A stretch of 64,000 nt of DNA. It comes from Sinomonas albida. Its GTDB lineage: Bacteria; Actinomycetota; Actinomycetes; Actinomycetales; Micrococcaceae. Position numbers and translations under genes: made by a program. Shown in pieces: positions 24,918 through 33,381 of this stretch. The notes below the pieces were generated by a model that saw only the letters and a program-made list of their open reading frames with translations, was not told the origin of the DNA and did not search any database. The stretch spans positions 1-64,000 of the forward strand of contig NZ_SWDW01000008.1 of NCBI RefSeq assembly GCF_004919045.1, in the 5' to 3' direction. The first letter of the stretch is position 1, and each line of letters opens with the position of its first letter.

Positions 24918-26039
24918 ATGGCCAGCACACTCCGCTCCGGGATCATCGGCACGGGCTTCATGGGCGAGGTCCACGCGCACGCAGTACGGGCCGCGGGTGG
25001 GACAGTGGGCGCCGTCGCCGGCCGCACGACGGCGAGCGCCGAGCGCGCTGCCACCGCCCTCGGTGCGCTGCACGCGGCAGCGTCGCCGGAGGCGCTGATC
25101 GAGCGCGAGGACGTCGACGTCGTGCACATCTGCACCCCCAACGCGACGCACGCCCAGTACGCGAAGCTGGCCCTAGCTGCAGGCAAGGCCGTGATCTGCG
25201 AGAAGCCCCTCGCGACCTCCGTCGAGGACGCCGCCGAGCTCGCCGACCTGGCCCAGCGGCACGGAAGCGTCGCGGCGGTACCGTTCGTCTACCGTTTCTA
25301 CCCCGCGGTCCGCGAAGCCCGCGGCCTCGTGGCGAGGGGCGAGGCCGGAAGGCTCTGGCTCCTGCACGGCTCATACCTCCAGGACTGGCTCGCCAGCCCT
25401 CAGGCGACGAACTGGCGGGTCGATCCCGCAGCCGGCGGCGCCTCGCGCGCCTTCGGTGACATTGGGGTTCACTGGTGCGACCTCATGGAGTTCGTCACCG
25501 GGCAGCGGATCACGCGGCTTGTCGCTTCGATGTCGCAGGCCTTCGCGGACCGCGGGGGCGAGGGTGGTTCCTTCCCTGTGGCGACCGAGGACGGCGCGAC
25601 CGTGTTGTTCGAGACCGATCAGGGTGCCACGGGATCGGTGGTCGTCAGCCAGGTCAGCCCGGGCCGCAAGAACCGGCTTTGGTTCTCTTTCGACGGCACG
25701 GAGGCGTCGGTGAGCTTCGACCAAGAGCAGCCGGACACGCTCTGGGTGGGCCGGACGGATGCCGCCCGGCAGATCCCCGTCGGCCCCGACACCCTAGCAA
25801 CCGACGGCGGCAGGCGGTACGCCCGGCTCCCTGCGGGCCACCCGCAGGGCTATCAGGACAGCTTCAATGCCTTCGTCGCCGACGTCTACGAGGCCGTGCG
25901 CGGCAATGCGCCCGACGGGCTCCCGACATTCGCCGACGGTCTCCGCGCGGCGCAGCTCACGCAGGCGCTCGTCACCTCAGCGCATGAGGGCGAGTGGGCT
26001 AGCGTCCCCGCACGCGACAAGGTTTTCACCATCATCTGA
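24918..26039 (+). CDS. Gfo/Idh/MocA-family oxidoreductase
   Basis: The 373-residue protein starts at the ATG at 24918, with GGAAGAAG upstream inside the permease gene. The Rossmann motif is GIIGTGFMGEVHAHAV, and the NAD(P)-binding ICEKPLATS carries the conserved Lys of the EKP motif. The C-terminal sheet domain has GDIGVHWCDLMEFVTGQ with the catalytic-site Asp/His. Family members oxidise or reduce sugars, inositols and their derivatives. Position after the transporter suggests oxidation of the imported substrate; the substrate itself cannot be named. Confidence 0.92.
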   Translation: MASTLRSGIIGTGFMGEVHAHAVRAAGGTVGAVAGRTTASAERAATALGALHAAASPEALIEREDVDVVHICTPNATHAQYAKLALAAGKAVICEKPLATSVEDAAELADLAQRHGSVAAVPFVYRFYPAVREARGLVARGEAGRLWLLHGSYLQDWLASPQATNWRVDPAAGGASRAFGDIGVHWCDLMEFVTGQRITRLVASMSQAFADRGGEGGSFPVATEDGATVLFETDQGATGSVVVSQVSPGRKNRLWFSFDGTEASVSFDQEQPDTLWVGRTDAARQIPVGPDTLATDGGRRYARLPAGHPQGYQDSFNAFVADVYEAVRGNAPDGLPTFADGLRAAQLTQALVTSAHEGEWASVPARDKVFTII

Positions 26040-26053
26040 AAGGGCCGCAGTCA

Positions 26054-26875
26054 ATGAAACTCGGATATTGCACCATCACCTGGGGCGGCGTCGTCGGGCA
26101 TCCCGTCGGGGTGACAAGCGTCAAAGACCTCTTCTACATGACCCACGGGTCCATGGACCGGGCCGTGAAGGATATCGCCTCCGTGGGTTACGAGGGCGTG
26201 GAGATGTTCGACGGCAACCTCGCCGAGTATGCGGACCGACCTGAGGAGCTTCGAGGGCTGCTCGAGGAGGCGGGCGTCTCGCTGGTGAGCGTCTACACCG
26301 GGGCGAACTTCATCTACGCAGACATCCTCCCCGACGAGCTGCACCGCATCCAGCGCTCGGCAGAGCTGGCGGCGACCTTCGGGGCCGAGCGCCTCGTCGT
26401 CGGCGGCGGCGCGCGGCGCGCCGCCGGAACCACGGACGAGGACTACACGCGCCTCGGCGAAGCCCTCGACCGCGTCACTGACATCGCGGAAAGCTTCGGC
26501 CTCTCGGCCAGCTACCACCCGCACCTCACCACCATCGTCGAGGGCCCCGAGGAGCTCGAGCGCCTCATGGGCCTCACCAGGATCGGCTTCTGCCCAGATA
26601 CCGCGCACCTCGCCGCGGGCGGCGCCGACCCTGCGGCCATGATCCGCAAATACCCCGAGCGCCTCCGCCACGTGCACCTCAAGGACCTCCGCAGGGATCC
26701 GTTCACGTTTTTGCCCCTGGGCGAAGGCGAGCTCGACCTCCCGGACATCGTCGAGGCCATCAAGGAGAGCGGCTATGACAGCTGGCTCATGGTCGAGCTC
26801 GACGAGTACGACGGCGACCCCCGCGCCGCCGCCGAGATCAGCAAGAAGTACCTGGACGCCCTCCTCCACTCCTGA
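26054..26875 (+). CDS. Sugar phosphate isomerase/epimerase (xylose isomerase-like TIM barrel)
   Basis: The 273-residue protein begins MKLGYCTITWGGVVG. It has the AP-endonuclease-2 family metal-site residues: the Glu in YEGVEMFDGN, His in SYHPHLTTIVEG, GFCPDTAHLAAGG and HVHLKDLRRDPF, and a terminal Glu in LMVELDE. The fold includes inosose dehydratase (IolE) and 3-keto-sugar isomerases or epimerases. Between two Gfo/Idh/MocA genes, a keto-sugar or keto-inositol step is likely. It lies 14 bp after the preceding gene. Confidence 0.9.
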   Translation: MKLGYCTITWGGVVGHPVGVTSVKDLFYMTHGSMDRAVKDIASVGYEGVEMFDGNLAEYADRPEELRGLLEEAGVSLVSVYTGANFIYADILPDELHRIQRSAELAATFGAERLVVGGGARRAAGTTDEDYTRLGEALDRVTDIAESFGLSASYHPHLTTIVEGPEELERLMGLTRIGFCPDTAHLAAGGADPAAMIRKYPERLRHVHLKDLRRDPFTFLPLGEGELDLPDIVEAIKESGYDSWLMVELDEYDGDPRAAAEISKKYLDALLHS

Positions 26876-26898
26876 CTCCCATCGAAAAGGAACACGTC

Positions 26899-28080
26899 AT
26901 GAAGAATCTCAATGTCGGCCTCATCGGAGGCGGCTTCATGGGCAAGGCCCACTCGCTCGCATACTCGGCGATGCCGATGTTCTTCTGGCCGGCCCCGGCC
27001 ATGCCTATCCGCCACACCATTGCGGAAGCCAACGAGGGCCTCGCCGCCGAGGCCGCGCGCCGCTTCGGCTTCGAGAACTCGACCGCGGACTGGCGCCGGA
27101 TCATCGAGGACCCGAGCATCGACGTCGTCGACATCGCGACCCCGAATCACCTGCACGCCGAGATCGCGATCGCCGCGGCCCAGGCCGGAAAGCACATCAT
27201 CTGCGAAAAGCCGCTCGCCCGCACCGGCGAGGAGTCCAAGGCCATGTACGACGCAGTCAAGGACGCAGGCATCGTGCACATGGTCGCGTTCAACTACCGC
27301 CGCACTCCCGCCGTCGCCCTCGCGAAGAAGTACATCGAGGAAGGCGCGATCGGCCGCATCCTCAACTTCCGCGGCACCTACCTCCAGGACTGGAGCGCCG
27401 ACCCCAACTCCCCGCTCTCGTGGCGCTTCCAGAAGTCCGTCGCGGGCTCCGGTGCGCTCGGAGACATCGCCACTCACGTCATCGACATGGCCCGCTACCT
27501 CGTGGGCGAGTTCGCCTCCGTGAACTCGATCCTCTCGACCTGGATCCCCGACCGGCCCCTGCAGTCCGGCGGCGCAGACGCGCTTGGGAACGTCCGGGGC
27601 GGAGACGGGCCCCGCGGCGAGGTCGACGTCGATGACGAGGTCATGACGATGGTCCGCTTCGCCAACGGGGCGGTCGGTTCGATCGAGGCCACACGCAACG
27701 GGTGGGGACGGAACAACTTCATCACGTTCGAGATCCATGGCACCGAGGGCAGCATCGTCTTCAACTACGAGCGCCGGGACGAGCTCCAGGTCTGCTTCGC
27801 GAACGACGGCGACGACCGCCGCGGCTTCCGCACCGTCTACACAGGGCCTGCCCATCCGTACGGAGACGGCCTGTGGCCCATCCCCGCGCTCGGCATCGGC
27901 TACGGCGAGACGAAGATCATCGAGGCGCATGACTTCTTCAAGGCCATCGCCGAGGGCACGAGCGTGAGCCCGAACTTCGCCGACGGCTACCAGACCGCCC
28001 TCATCGACGACGCGATCCTCGCGTCGGCCGAGAAGGAGGCCTGGGTCGACGTCCCCCGTGTGGCGGCGCTCGCGGACTAG
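26899..28080 (+). CDS. Gfo/Idh/MocA-family oxidoreductase
   Basis: The 393-residue protein begins at the ATG at 26899 after AAAAGGAAC. The Rossmann motif is GLIGGGFMGKAHSLAY, the nucleotide-site EKP motif is in IICEKPLARTGEE, and the active-site region is GALGDIATHVIDMARYLVGE. The stretch MPMFFWPAPAMPIRHTIAE is a subfamily insert. It differs clearly from the 24918 paralogue, so the two probably catalyse different redox steps on the same imported compound. It is the last main gene before a strong hairpin. Confidence 0.92.
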   Translation: MKNLNVGLIGGGFMGKAHSLAYSAMPMFFWPAPAMPIRHTIAEANEGLAAEAARRFGFENSTADWRRIIEDPSIDVVDIATPNHLHAEIAIAAAQAGKHIICEKPLARTGEESKAMYDAVKDAGIVHMVAFNYRRTPAVALAKKYIEEGAIGRILNFRGTYLQDWSADPNSPLSWRFQKSVAGSGALGDIATHVIDMARYLVGEFASVNSILSTWIPDRPLQSGGADALGNVRGGDGPRGEVDVDDEVMTMVRFANGAVGSIEATRNGWGRNNFITFEIHGTEGSIVFNYERRDELQVCFANDGDDRRGFRTVYTGPAHPYGDGLWPIPALGIGYGETKIIEAHDFFKAIAEGTSVSPNFADGYQTALIDDAILASAEKEAWVDVPRVAALAD

Positions 28081-28094
28081 CAAGAACAGCAAAG

Positions 28095-28130
28095 GGGGTG
28101 AGGAGGCCCGTCCCACCGCCTCCTCACCCC
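28095..28130 (+). terminator. Hairpin terminator after the CUT2 catabolic operon
   Basis: A perfect 12-bp stem, GGGGTGAGGAGG and CCTCCTCACCCC, with a 12-nt loop, followed by TTTC. It lies 15 bp after the stop of the oxidoreductase gene. Confidence 0.8.
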
Positions 28131-28152
28131 TTTCACCGCATCAGGAGGAAAC

Positions 28153-28482
28153 ATGGCCCCTCGTTCCCAGCAGGCGACAAACCAGCAGACCACGGAGGCA
28201 CGTGAAGTCTGGCTAATGCCCGTCTTCGCCCCCAAACCCGAGCGTGCGGCCGACCTCCGCACAGCTCTCCGCCAGCTCCAGCAGAGGAGCCGCCAGGACC
28301 AAGGCTGCATCGAATACAGCGTGTACGCCTCAGACGGGCGATTCGTTCTCATCGAGGGGTGGGAGAGCCGAGCCGAGCTCGACTACCACAACGAGCAGGA
28401 CCACGTCCGAGAATTCGTGGACATCTCGGTGGACCTGCTCATCGAGCCGTTTACCGTCACCCCGATCACGCCAGTGGTTTGA
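28153..28482 (+). CDS. Antibiotic biosynthesis monooxygenase (ABM/YgiN-like) domain protein
   Basis: The protein has 109 residues from the ATG at 28153 behind AGGAGGAAAC. It is a single dimeric alpha/beta ferredoxin-like domain: a strand VWLMPVFAPKPERAADLRTA, then GCIEYSVYASDGRFVLIEGW and the conserved HNEQDHVREF helix. Such proteins act as cofactor-free monooxygenases, quinol oxidases or structural dimers. The first 15 residues are a variable tail. Some read-through from the upstream operon could express it despite the terminator. Confidence 0.85.
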   Translation: MAPRSQQATNQQTTEAREVWLMPVFAPKPERAADLRTALRQLQQRSRQDQGCIEYSVYASDGRFVLIEGWESRAELDYHNEQDHVREFVDISVDLLIEPFTVTPITPVV

Positions 28483-28548
28483 GGCCCCAGGCCCCTGCAG
28501 CTTCGCTGACGTCCGCGCGATAGCGGGCCTTCGCTGTAGCGTGGGCGG

Positions 28549-29724
28549 GTGCACGCCAAGATGCGACGGCTCGGGACTTCCGCGGCCGCTCTCACCGTCC
28601 TCGCCCTCACAGCCTGCTCGTCCGGAGCGACTCTCGCGGTTGCGCCGTCGTCGTCCTGCGCCTCCCCGGCACGCCCGATCGGCCCCGCGAGCGGCGCGCT
28701 GTTCGGGGTGAACCTGGACTGGGGCCACGAGCAGCTCGCCGACTATGCCCGGAACCTCGGCCGCAGCCCCGCCGTCGCGGTCTCCTTCTCGGGGTTCCCC
28801 TTCACCGAAGCCGACCGGACCAACATCCATGGCGCGGCCGAGCAGGTCCGCGCGCAGGGCGCTGCCCTGCTGCTGACCCTCGAACCCCACGGCGGACTGG
28901 CCTCTGTCACCGATGAGGCGCTCAAGGACCTCCAGACCCTCCTGACCCAGGTCAACGGATCCGGGGTCCCGGTGATCGTGCGGTTCGCCCAGGAGATGAA
29001 CGGATCTTGGTACGAATGGGGTGAACAGCCCGCCGAGTATATCGCCGCTTTCCGCAGGGTGGCAGCAGCGGTCCATGCGACGCCGTCGAGCGCCACTATG
29101 TGGGCCCCGAACTACGGGGGCGGCTACCCCTTCGACGGCGGGAAGTACGAGGCGAAGAAGGGGACCGCCGACTACACATCCCTGGACACGAACCACGACG
29201 GCACCCTCGACGGCAAGGACGACCCCTACGCGCCCTACTATCCCGGCGACGACGCCGTGGACTGGGTCGGGATGTCGCTGTACCACTGGGGCAACACCTA
29301 CCCGTGGGGAGCGAACGTGGTCCCCGAGGCAGGCAAGTTCGCCCAGCAGCTGACCGGCACCTACGACGGCGCCGGCGGGAAAGACACAGCCGTCCCCGAC
29401 TTCTACACCGACTACGGGATCAAGCACGGCAAGCCCGTCGCGATCGCAGAGACGGCTGCCCTGGTGAACACGAGCCGCGACGCCTCGAATTCCCTCGCGA
29501 TCAAGCAGGCCTGGTGGGAACAGGTATTGGGATCCGACATCCCCACACGGTTCCCGGACCTGAAGATGGTCAACTGGTTCGAGTGGGACAAGTACGAGAC
29601 CGAGGTCAAAGGCCAGGTCGACTGGACGGCCACCAAGGACCCCGCGATCCGCACCGCGTTCACCAAGGCACTGCCCGGATGGCTGCACTTTGGGACCGGA
29701 CAGCCCTGCACCTCGGCCAAGTAG
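28549..29724 (+). CDS. GH26-like secreted glycoside hydrolase lipoprotein
   Basis: The 391-residue protein starts at a GTG (28549); an ATG 12 nt later is possible. The signal peptide has a lipobox (LALTACSSG). The catalytic barrel shows the GH26-type acid/base Glu in VIVRFAQEMNGSWYEWG and a likely nucleophile Glu in KPVAIAETAALV, with WVGMSLYHWGN between. The family includes beta-mannanases and related endo-enzymes, so cell-surface polysaccharide cleavage is expected; the substrate is not proven. There is no obvious ribosome binding site, and TAGCGT lies just upstream, so the mRNA may be leaderless. Confidence 0.82.
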   Translation: MHAKMRRLGTSAAALTVLALTACSSGATLAVAPSSSCASPARPIGPASGALFGVNLDWGHEQLADYARNLGRSPAVAVSFSGFPFTEADRTNIHGAAEQVRAQGAALLLTLEPHGGLASVTDEALKDLQTLLTQVNGSGVPVIVRFAQEMNGSWYEWGEQPAEYIAAFRRVAAAVHATPSSATMWAPNYGGGYPFDGGKYEAKKGTADYTSLDTNHDGTLDGKDDPYAPYYPGDDAVDWVGMSLYHWGNTYPWGANVVPEAGKFAQQLTGTYDGAGGKDTAVPDFYTDYGIKHGKPVAIAETAALVNTSRDASNSLAIKQAWWEQVLGSDIPTRFPDLKMVNWFEWDKYETEVKGQVDWTATKDPAIRTAFTKALPGWLHFGTGQPCTSAK

Positions 29725-29929
29725 AAGCGAGGGGCCCCCCGGCTAAGACCGTGCGGCGACTGTTGACTGGCACACAGGGCGGGCTTAAATTCGCTGCAGC
29801 TGGGGGAACTCGAAATCCCAAACTGCACAATTGCCGCCGTCGAGCGGCGTTCGGGGCATCGGTCTCGGCCCGGCGCTTTGCCGGGTGCTGCGCGGGCTGC
29901 CCCTTCTTCAGCTGAAGGAGGAGCGAAAA

Positions 29930-30397
29930 ATGCTCAAGCGGGTCGGTGCCATCGTGGGAGCAGCACTTCTGACGGTCGCCGCGGGGGCCAGCCCCGCGTT
30001 CGCGACCACCACGGGAACGCAACACAGCACTCAGATCGTCGGCGTGATCCCAGTGACATGCGACGGGCCGGGGCAGACGAGCTTCACCGGAACCGGCAAC
30101 TCGGTTCAGCACTTCACGACGAACAGCAACGGAGACTGGTTCACCACGACAACCGAGGGCCGGGTCACCTTGACCACGCTGTGGAATGGCGTGTGGGGAA
30201 CGTGGACAGGTCACGTCCAGGAGTGGTTCGGCTCAGAGGACAACAACAAGAACAACGTCCAGCACGCAACGTTCAACTTCAACGGCACGAGCAGCTCCGC
30301 TCCCTCCTCGACGCTGAGCATCCACGCGGCCTTCACCCAGACCACGAATGCGAACGGCGTCCTCGTGGTCAACAACATGACCTTCACCTGCCAGTGA
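29930..30397 (+). CDS. Secreted protein of unknown function
   Basis: The 155-residue protein begins at the ATG at 29930 behind GAAGGAGGAG. The signal peptide (KRVGAIVGAALLTVAAGASP then AFA) should be cut before TTTGTQ. The mature part is rich in Thr, Asn and Trp with alternating strand-like patterns, such as RVTLTTLWNGVWGTWTGHVQ, suggesting a small beta-barrel or sandwich. The only two mature cysteines sit near the ends (VTCDGP and FTCQ at the C-terminus) and could close the domain by a disulfide. I do not recognise the family. Confidence 0.78.
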   Translation: MLKRVGAIVGAALLTVAAGASPAFATTTGTQHSTQIVGVIPVTCDGPGQTSFTGTGNSVQHFTTNSNGDWFTTTTEGRVTLTTLWNGVWGTWTGHVQEWFGSEDNNKNNVQHATFNFNGTSSSAPSSTLSIHAAFTQTTNANGVLVVNNMTFTCQ

Positions 30398-30404
30398 GGC
30401 CGAG

Positions 30405-30438
30405 GGTCGAGGCGGCGTGCGGGCACGCCGCCCCGACC
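30405..30438. terminator. Hairpin between convergent genes
   Basis: GGTCG, A, GGCGGCGTG pairs with CACGCCGCC, C, CGACC around the loop CGGG. One mismatch splits a 14-bp stem. It lies 7 bp after the secreted-protein gene and could serve both converging genes. The T-tract is weak. Confidence 0.6.
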
Positions 30439-30499
30439 GGGCCCGGCGCTGCCCCCGGGCGCTGCACCATCACCTAGCCGCGCAGGTCCCCGGCCGCAT

Positions 30500-30715
30500 T
30501 CAGCGGCGGGTCCAGGCCGTCCCGTTCCATTCGGCGACGACCCGGTGGTGCTTGGGCTCGAGCAGTTCGAGCCGGATGAGCGAGTGGTCCCGGGCGAGTT
30601 CGGCGACGGTCCCCTCCGTCGCGGCGATGGCGGCCTCGGCATCTTCGGCCACGACCGGATGGACCACGGGTCCGAGCTGCCCCTTGGGGTAGTAGGCAAC
30701 GCGAATGAACTCCAT
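30500..30715 (-). CDS. Small hypothetical protein
   Basis: The protein has 71 residues from the ATG at 30715 (MEFIRVAYYPKGQLGPVVHP...). The pattern of strand, helix (AAIAATEGTVAELARDHS) and strand (LELLEPKHHRVVAEWNGTAW) looks like a compact alpha/beta domain. The ribosome binding site is weak and I do not recognise the family. A longer frame starts upstream, but its first 24 residues look non-coding. Confidence 0.6.
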   Translation of the reverse strand: MEFIRVAYYPKGQLGPVVHPVVAEDAEAAIAATEGTVAELARDHSLIRLELLEPKHHRVVAEWNGTAWTRR

Positions 30716-30859
30716 ATCCCGAAGGTACGCCGGCTCGGTTACCCCTGGAATGGGCCAATGAGGGTGCGGCGCGCACGCCGCCCCCACCGTACAGCGGTGC
30801 GCCAGAACGGACCGTACTAAGGTGGGAACAAAGTCCGGTCACACGGCGAGGGGAACCAT

Positions 30860-31339
30860 ATGGAGCAGTATCCCGAGGTGGGGCCCGGGGCGCCCGTCTA
30901 CGCGGCGGTCCCTCCGGAGGCGGGCGGCCGCACAGTGATCCAGGAGCAGGCCGTCGCCAAGGTGGCGGCCGCGGCCGCGCGGGCAGTGCCCGGCGTCCAC
31001 TCGCTGGGGACCACGCCGTCGCGCGCGCTCGGCGCGATCCGCGACGCGGTCGGCGCCGACCATGCGGGCGGAGTCCGCGCCGAGGTGGGCGCGACGCAAG
31101 CGGCAGTCGACGTCACGCTCGTCGCGAAGTACGGGATCCCGCTGCAGAAGCTTGCGGACGATGTCCGCGCCGCCGTCTACCGCGCCGTCGAGCAGTACAC
31201 GGGCCTGACGGTCATCGAAGTCAACGTCGAGATCGCGGACGTATATATCGGCGAGCCCAGACAGGGCGAGCCACGGCAGGCCGAGGCGCCGGTTGCTCCC
31301 GTGCAGCCGCCCGCCCCGTCCGGGAACGAGGTGCTGTGA
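30860..31339 (+). CDS. Asp23/Gls24 family envelope stress protein
   Basis: The 159-residue protein has the Asp23 core: GGRTVIQEQAVAKVAAAAAR, AVPGVHSLG, VTLVAKYGIPLQKLADDVRA and GLTVIEVNVEIADVYI. A Pro/Glu-rich tail follows. In staphylococci Asp23 binds the membrane through AmaP and affects cell-envelope homeostasis; the actinobacterial role is less clear. It opens a five-gene cluster with 4-nt overlaps at every junction, including DUF2273 and AmaP-like membrane proteins. Confidence 0.93.
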   Translation: MEQYPEVGPGAPVYAAVPPEAGGRTVIQEQAVAKVAAAAARAVPGVHSLGTTPSRALGAIRDAVGADHAGGVRAEVGATQAAVDVTLVAKYGIPLQKLADDVRAAVYRAVEQYTGLTVIEVNVEIADVYIGEPRQGEPRQAEAPVAPVQPPAPSGNEVL

Positions 31340-31527
31340 ATCTGACCGTGGTCGGCATCGCCATAGGTGCCTTCGTCGCGTTCATGTCCTTCCAGTTCGG
31401 CGCGTGGGGGTTCATCGGCTCGATCGTCTTCATGGCCATCGGCGCGGTCCTGGGCCGGCTTGTCGAGGGCAAGGTCGACGTCCGGCGTGTCTGGGACGCG
31501 CTCATCGGAAGGCGCTCCTCGCAGTGA
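31336..31527 (+). CDS. DUF2273-type small membrane protein
   Basis: The 63-residue protein starts at a GTG overlapping the Asp23 stop (GTGA). Two close hydrophobic segments (VGIAIGAFVAFMSFQFGAWG and FIGSIVFMAIGAVLGRLV) are followed by a short basic tail with VRRVWDALIGRR. This is the usual layout of the small membrane partner in Asp23/Gls24 clusters. Confidence 0.88.
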   Translation: MNLTVVGIAIGAFVAFMSFQFGAWGFIGSIVFMAIGAVLGRLVEGKVDVRRVWDALIGRRSSQ

Positions 31528-31901
31528 CCGAAGCCGCCACCCCAGCGCCCGCACTCGCTGGGCACAATCGCGTGAGCACGCAGGCCCTCACGAGCCTTGC
31601 GCAGGCCGCGGCGGCGGAGCTTTTCGGCGTGCGGCCCTCTGAGGTGCGGGCTTCGTGGACGGACGACGCCGGCCTGCTGGCTCTGAGCGTCGTCTCGCCC
31701 ATCGCGGTGCCCGACGTGGGCTCCATCGCCCAGCCGGCCGACGTCGCTGCGGCCGGCGGAAGCGTGTGGGATCGGGCATCGGGCGCAAAGGGCGCCATCA
31801 TGCGCCGCGTGTCTGGGCTCAGCGGAGCACAGCTCCGCCGCGTCGACGTCAGGATTGCCGGGGTGCGCCCGGCTGCGTCTCGACGGGAGCGTGTCCAATG
31901 A
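31524..31901 (+). CDS. Second Asp23/Gls24-like protein
   Basis: The 125-residue protein starts at the GTG at 31524, again in a 4-nt overlap. TQALTSLAQAAAAELFGVRP, the LLALSVVSPIAVPD strand and the LRRVDVRIAGV ending follow an Asp23-like order, though divergent. A less likely longer frame starts upstream inside the previous gene. It probably works with the other cluster members at the envelope. Confidence 0.75.
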   Translation: MTEAATPAPALAGHNRVSTQALTSLAQAAAAELFGVRPSEVRASWTDDAGLLALSVVSPIAVPDVGSIAQPADVAAAGGSVWDRASGAKGAIMRRVSGLSGAQLRRVDVRIAGVRPAASRRERVQ

Positions 31902-32545
31902 GCGCCGAGGCGCCCGTCACGCAGCCAGAGGGGGCGCCCAAGGGCGCGCCGACGCCACGGGCTCCCGAGCCCGAACACGGCCTCGCCTCGGCCGTGCGCC
32001 GCGAGACGAGCTCGGGCCGAGTCTTCGCGGCCGCGGTCGTCGCGGTTCTCGTGACGCTCCTGTGCCTGTATGCGCTGCTCGAGTCGACGCTGCAGGCGAT
32101 CGGCCAGCCAGCCTGGATCACCGACCCCGAGACCGCGGCCCGCTTCATCTCGGGCCTCCCGAACGGCATCAATCGGGGTCTGCTCGGCCTTCTCGGCGTG
32201 GTCGTCGCGCTCGTGGGCCTCATGTTCGTGCTGCTCGCGCTGCGTCCCGGGCGCCCGGGTCGCCGGGCACTCCCGGGGAAGCGCATCGCGGTGGTGGTCG
32301 ACGACGAGGTCCTCGCCTCGGCCCTCGCGCGTCGCGCCCGCGCGGCCGCGACGGTGCGGCCAGAGCAGGTCACGGTGTTCGTCTCCCAGGGGGAGGCCCT
32401 CGTCAACGTGCGGCCCACGTCCGGAGTGCCTGTGAGCGCCGAGGCCGTGCTCGCCGCCGCCGAGGATGAGCTCAGACGGCTCAGGCCCGAGCCGTACCCG
32501 GTCGTCCGGGTCCGCGTTGCCGGGACGGGGGTGGTCGGGGCATGA
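31898..32545 (+). CDS. DUF6286-like membrane protein of the Asp23 cluster
   Basis: The 215-residue protein has a Pro-rich N-terminus, two membrane segments (VFAAAVVAVLVTLLCLYALL and LLGLLGVVVALVGLMFVLLA) and a C-terminal cytosolic domain ending in PYPVVRVRVAG. The start overlaps the previous gene by 4 nt. The family name is a best match from domain order; the function is unknown. Confidence 0.8.
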   Translation: MSAEAPVTQPEGAPKGAPTPRAPEPEHGLASAVRRETSSGRVFAAAVVAVLVTLLCLYALLESTLQAIGQPAWITDPETAARFISGLPNGINRGLLGLLGVVVALVGLMFVLLALRPGRPGRRALPGKRIAVVVDDEVLASALARRARAAATVRPEQVTVFVSQGEALVNVRPTSGVPVSAEAVLAAAEDELRRLRPEPYPVVRVRVAGTGVVGA

Positions 32546-33171
32546 ACGGCACGCCGCGCACGCTCAACCGCGTCCTCGTGCTCGTGTTCGGGATCCTCGT
32601 GTTCGCCGTCGGGGTCCTCGTCGCGCTGATTGCGGCGGTTCCGGCAATCGACGCCTGGTGGGCCTCGTGGGCGCCGGCCGCGTCGACGCAGACGGGACGG
32701 GCCTTCGAGAACACTCCGATCCCCGGCACGTCGGTGAGCTGGCTCTGGCTCCTTGCGATGGCGCTCCTCGTCGTCGTCATCCTCGTCATGGTGTGGTGGA
32801 TGTCCCAGCAGGGCACCGGTCGGCGTGACCTCATCGCATGGTCCGCCTCGGACGGCGGCTCCGCGGAGACAGGCGAGGCCCCGGGCCGCGTCACCATCTC
32901 GGCGTCGACGGTGGATCAGGCGCTGCGCCAGGCGCTCGCGCGGCGGAGGGACATCCTCGGCCTGTCCGTCGCGGCGGTCGAGTTCGAGCACCAGGTCGCG
33001 CTCCGCGTACGCGTGGTCGCTCGGCAGGGCGCAGACCCGGGTGAGATCGCGCGCGAGATAGAACGTCTGACCGTCGGAATGGATCTCCTGCTGGGCCACC
33101 AGTGCCCGGTGCTGCTGCACATCGCGTCGGGGACGAGGTCCCGCTTCAGCCGGGCCGAACGCGTGCGCTGA
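32542..33171 (+). CDS. AmaP-like membrane anchor of the Asp23 cluster
   Basis: The 209-residue protein has two membrane segments (VLVLVFGILVFAVGVLVALI and WLWLLAMALLVVVILVMVWW) bracketing an extracytosolic loop, then an Asp23-like soluble domain with TVDQALRQALARRRDILGLS. This resembles the AmaP anchor that recruits Asp23 to the membrane. It ends the cluster at a hairpin terminator. Confidence 0.82.
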   Translation: MNGTPRTLNRVLVLVFGILVFAVGVLVALIAAVPAIDAWWASWAPAASTQTGRAFENTPIPGTSVSWLWLLAMALLVVVILVMVWWMSQQGTGRRDLIAWSASDGGSAETGEAPGRVTISASTVDQALRQALARRRDILGLSVAAVEFEHQVALRVRVVARQGADPGEIAREIERLTVGMDLLLGHQCPVLLHIASGTRSRFSRAERVR

Positions 33172-33210
33172 GCCCGACCCACTCGGGCCGGGCACGCGCC
33201 GTCGTCCGTC

Positions 33211-33240
33211 AAAGGGCTCCACTCATGGGTGGGGCCCTTT
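33211..33240 (+). terminator. Hairpin terminator after the Asp23 cluster
   Basis: AAAGGGC and GCCCTTT, with inner CCAC and GTGG pairs, form an imperfect 12-bp stem 39 bp after the last gene, ending in TTTC. Confidence 0.75.
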
Positions 33241-33283
33241 CGCCGTGTCTAGGGTCTTTGATCACGGAATGAAAACGACGTGC

Positions 33284-33320
33284 GTAAGCGCTTGCACAGT
33301 TCCATAGACAGCCATAGGGT
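33284..33320 (+). promoter_or_regulatory. Promoter and LacI operator of the trehalose-type ABC operon
   Basis: TTGCAC (33292-33297) and TAGGGT (33315-33320) are 17 bp apart. GTAAGCGCTTGC (33284-33295), a near-perfect LacI-type palindrome with core AAGCGCTT, overlaps the -35. The LacI gene at 36973, at the end of the same gene run, is the likely repressor source. Confidence 0.75.
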
Positions 33321-33381
33321 GAACTGCGTCACAACTCCGGAGGCGGTGAAAAAGCTGCCCCGACAGACAAGGGAGTCGAGC

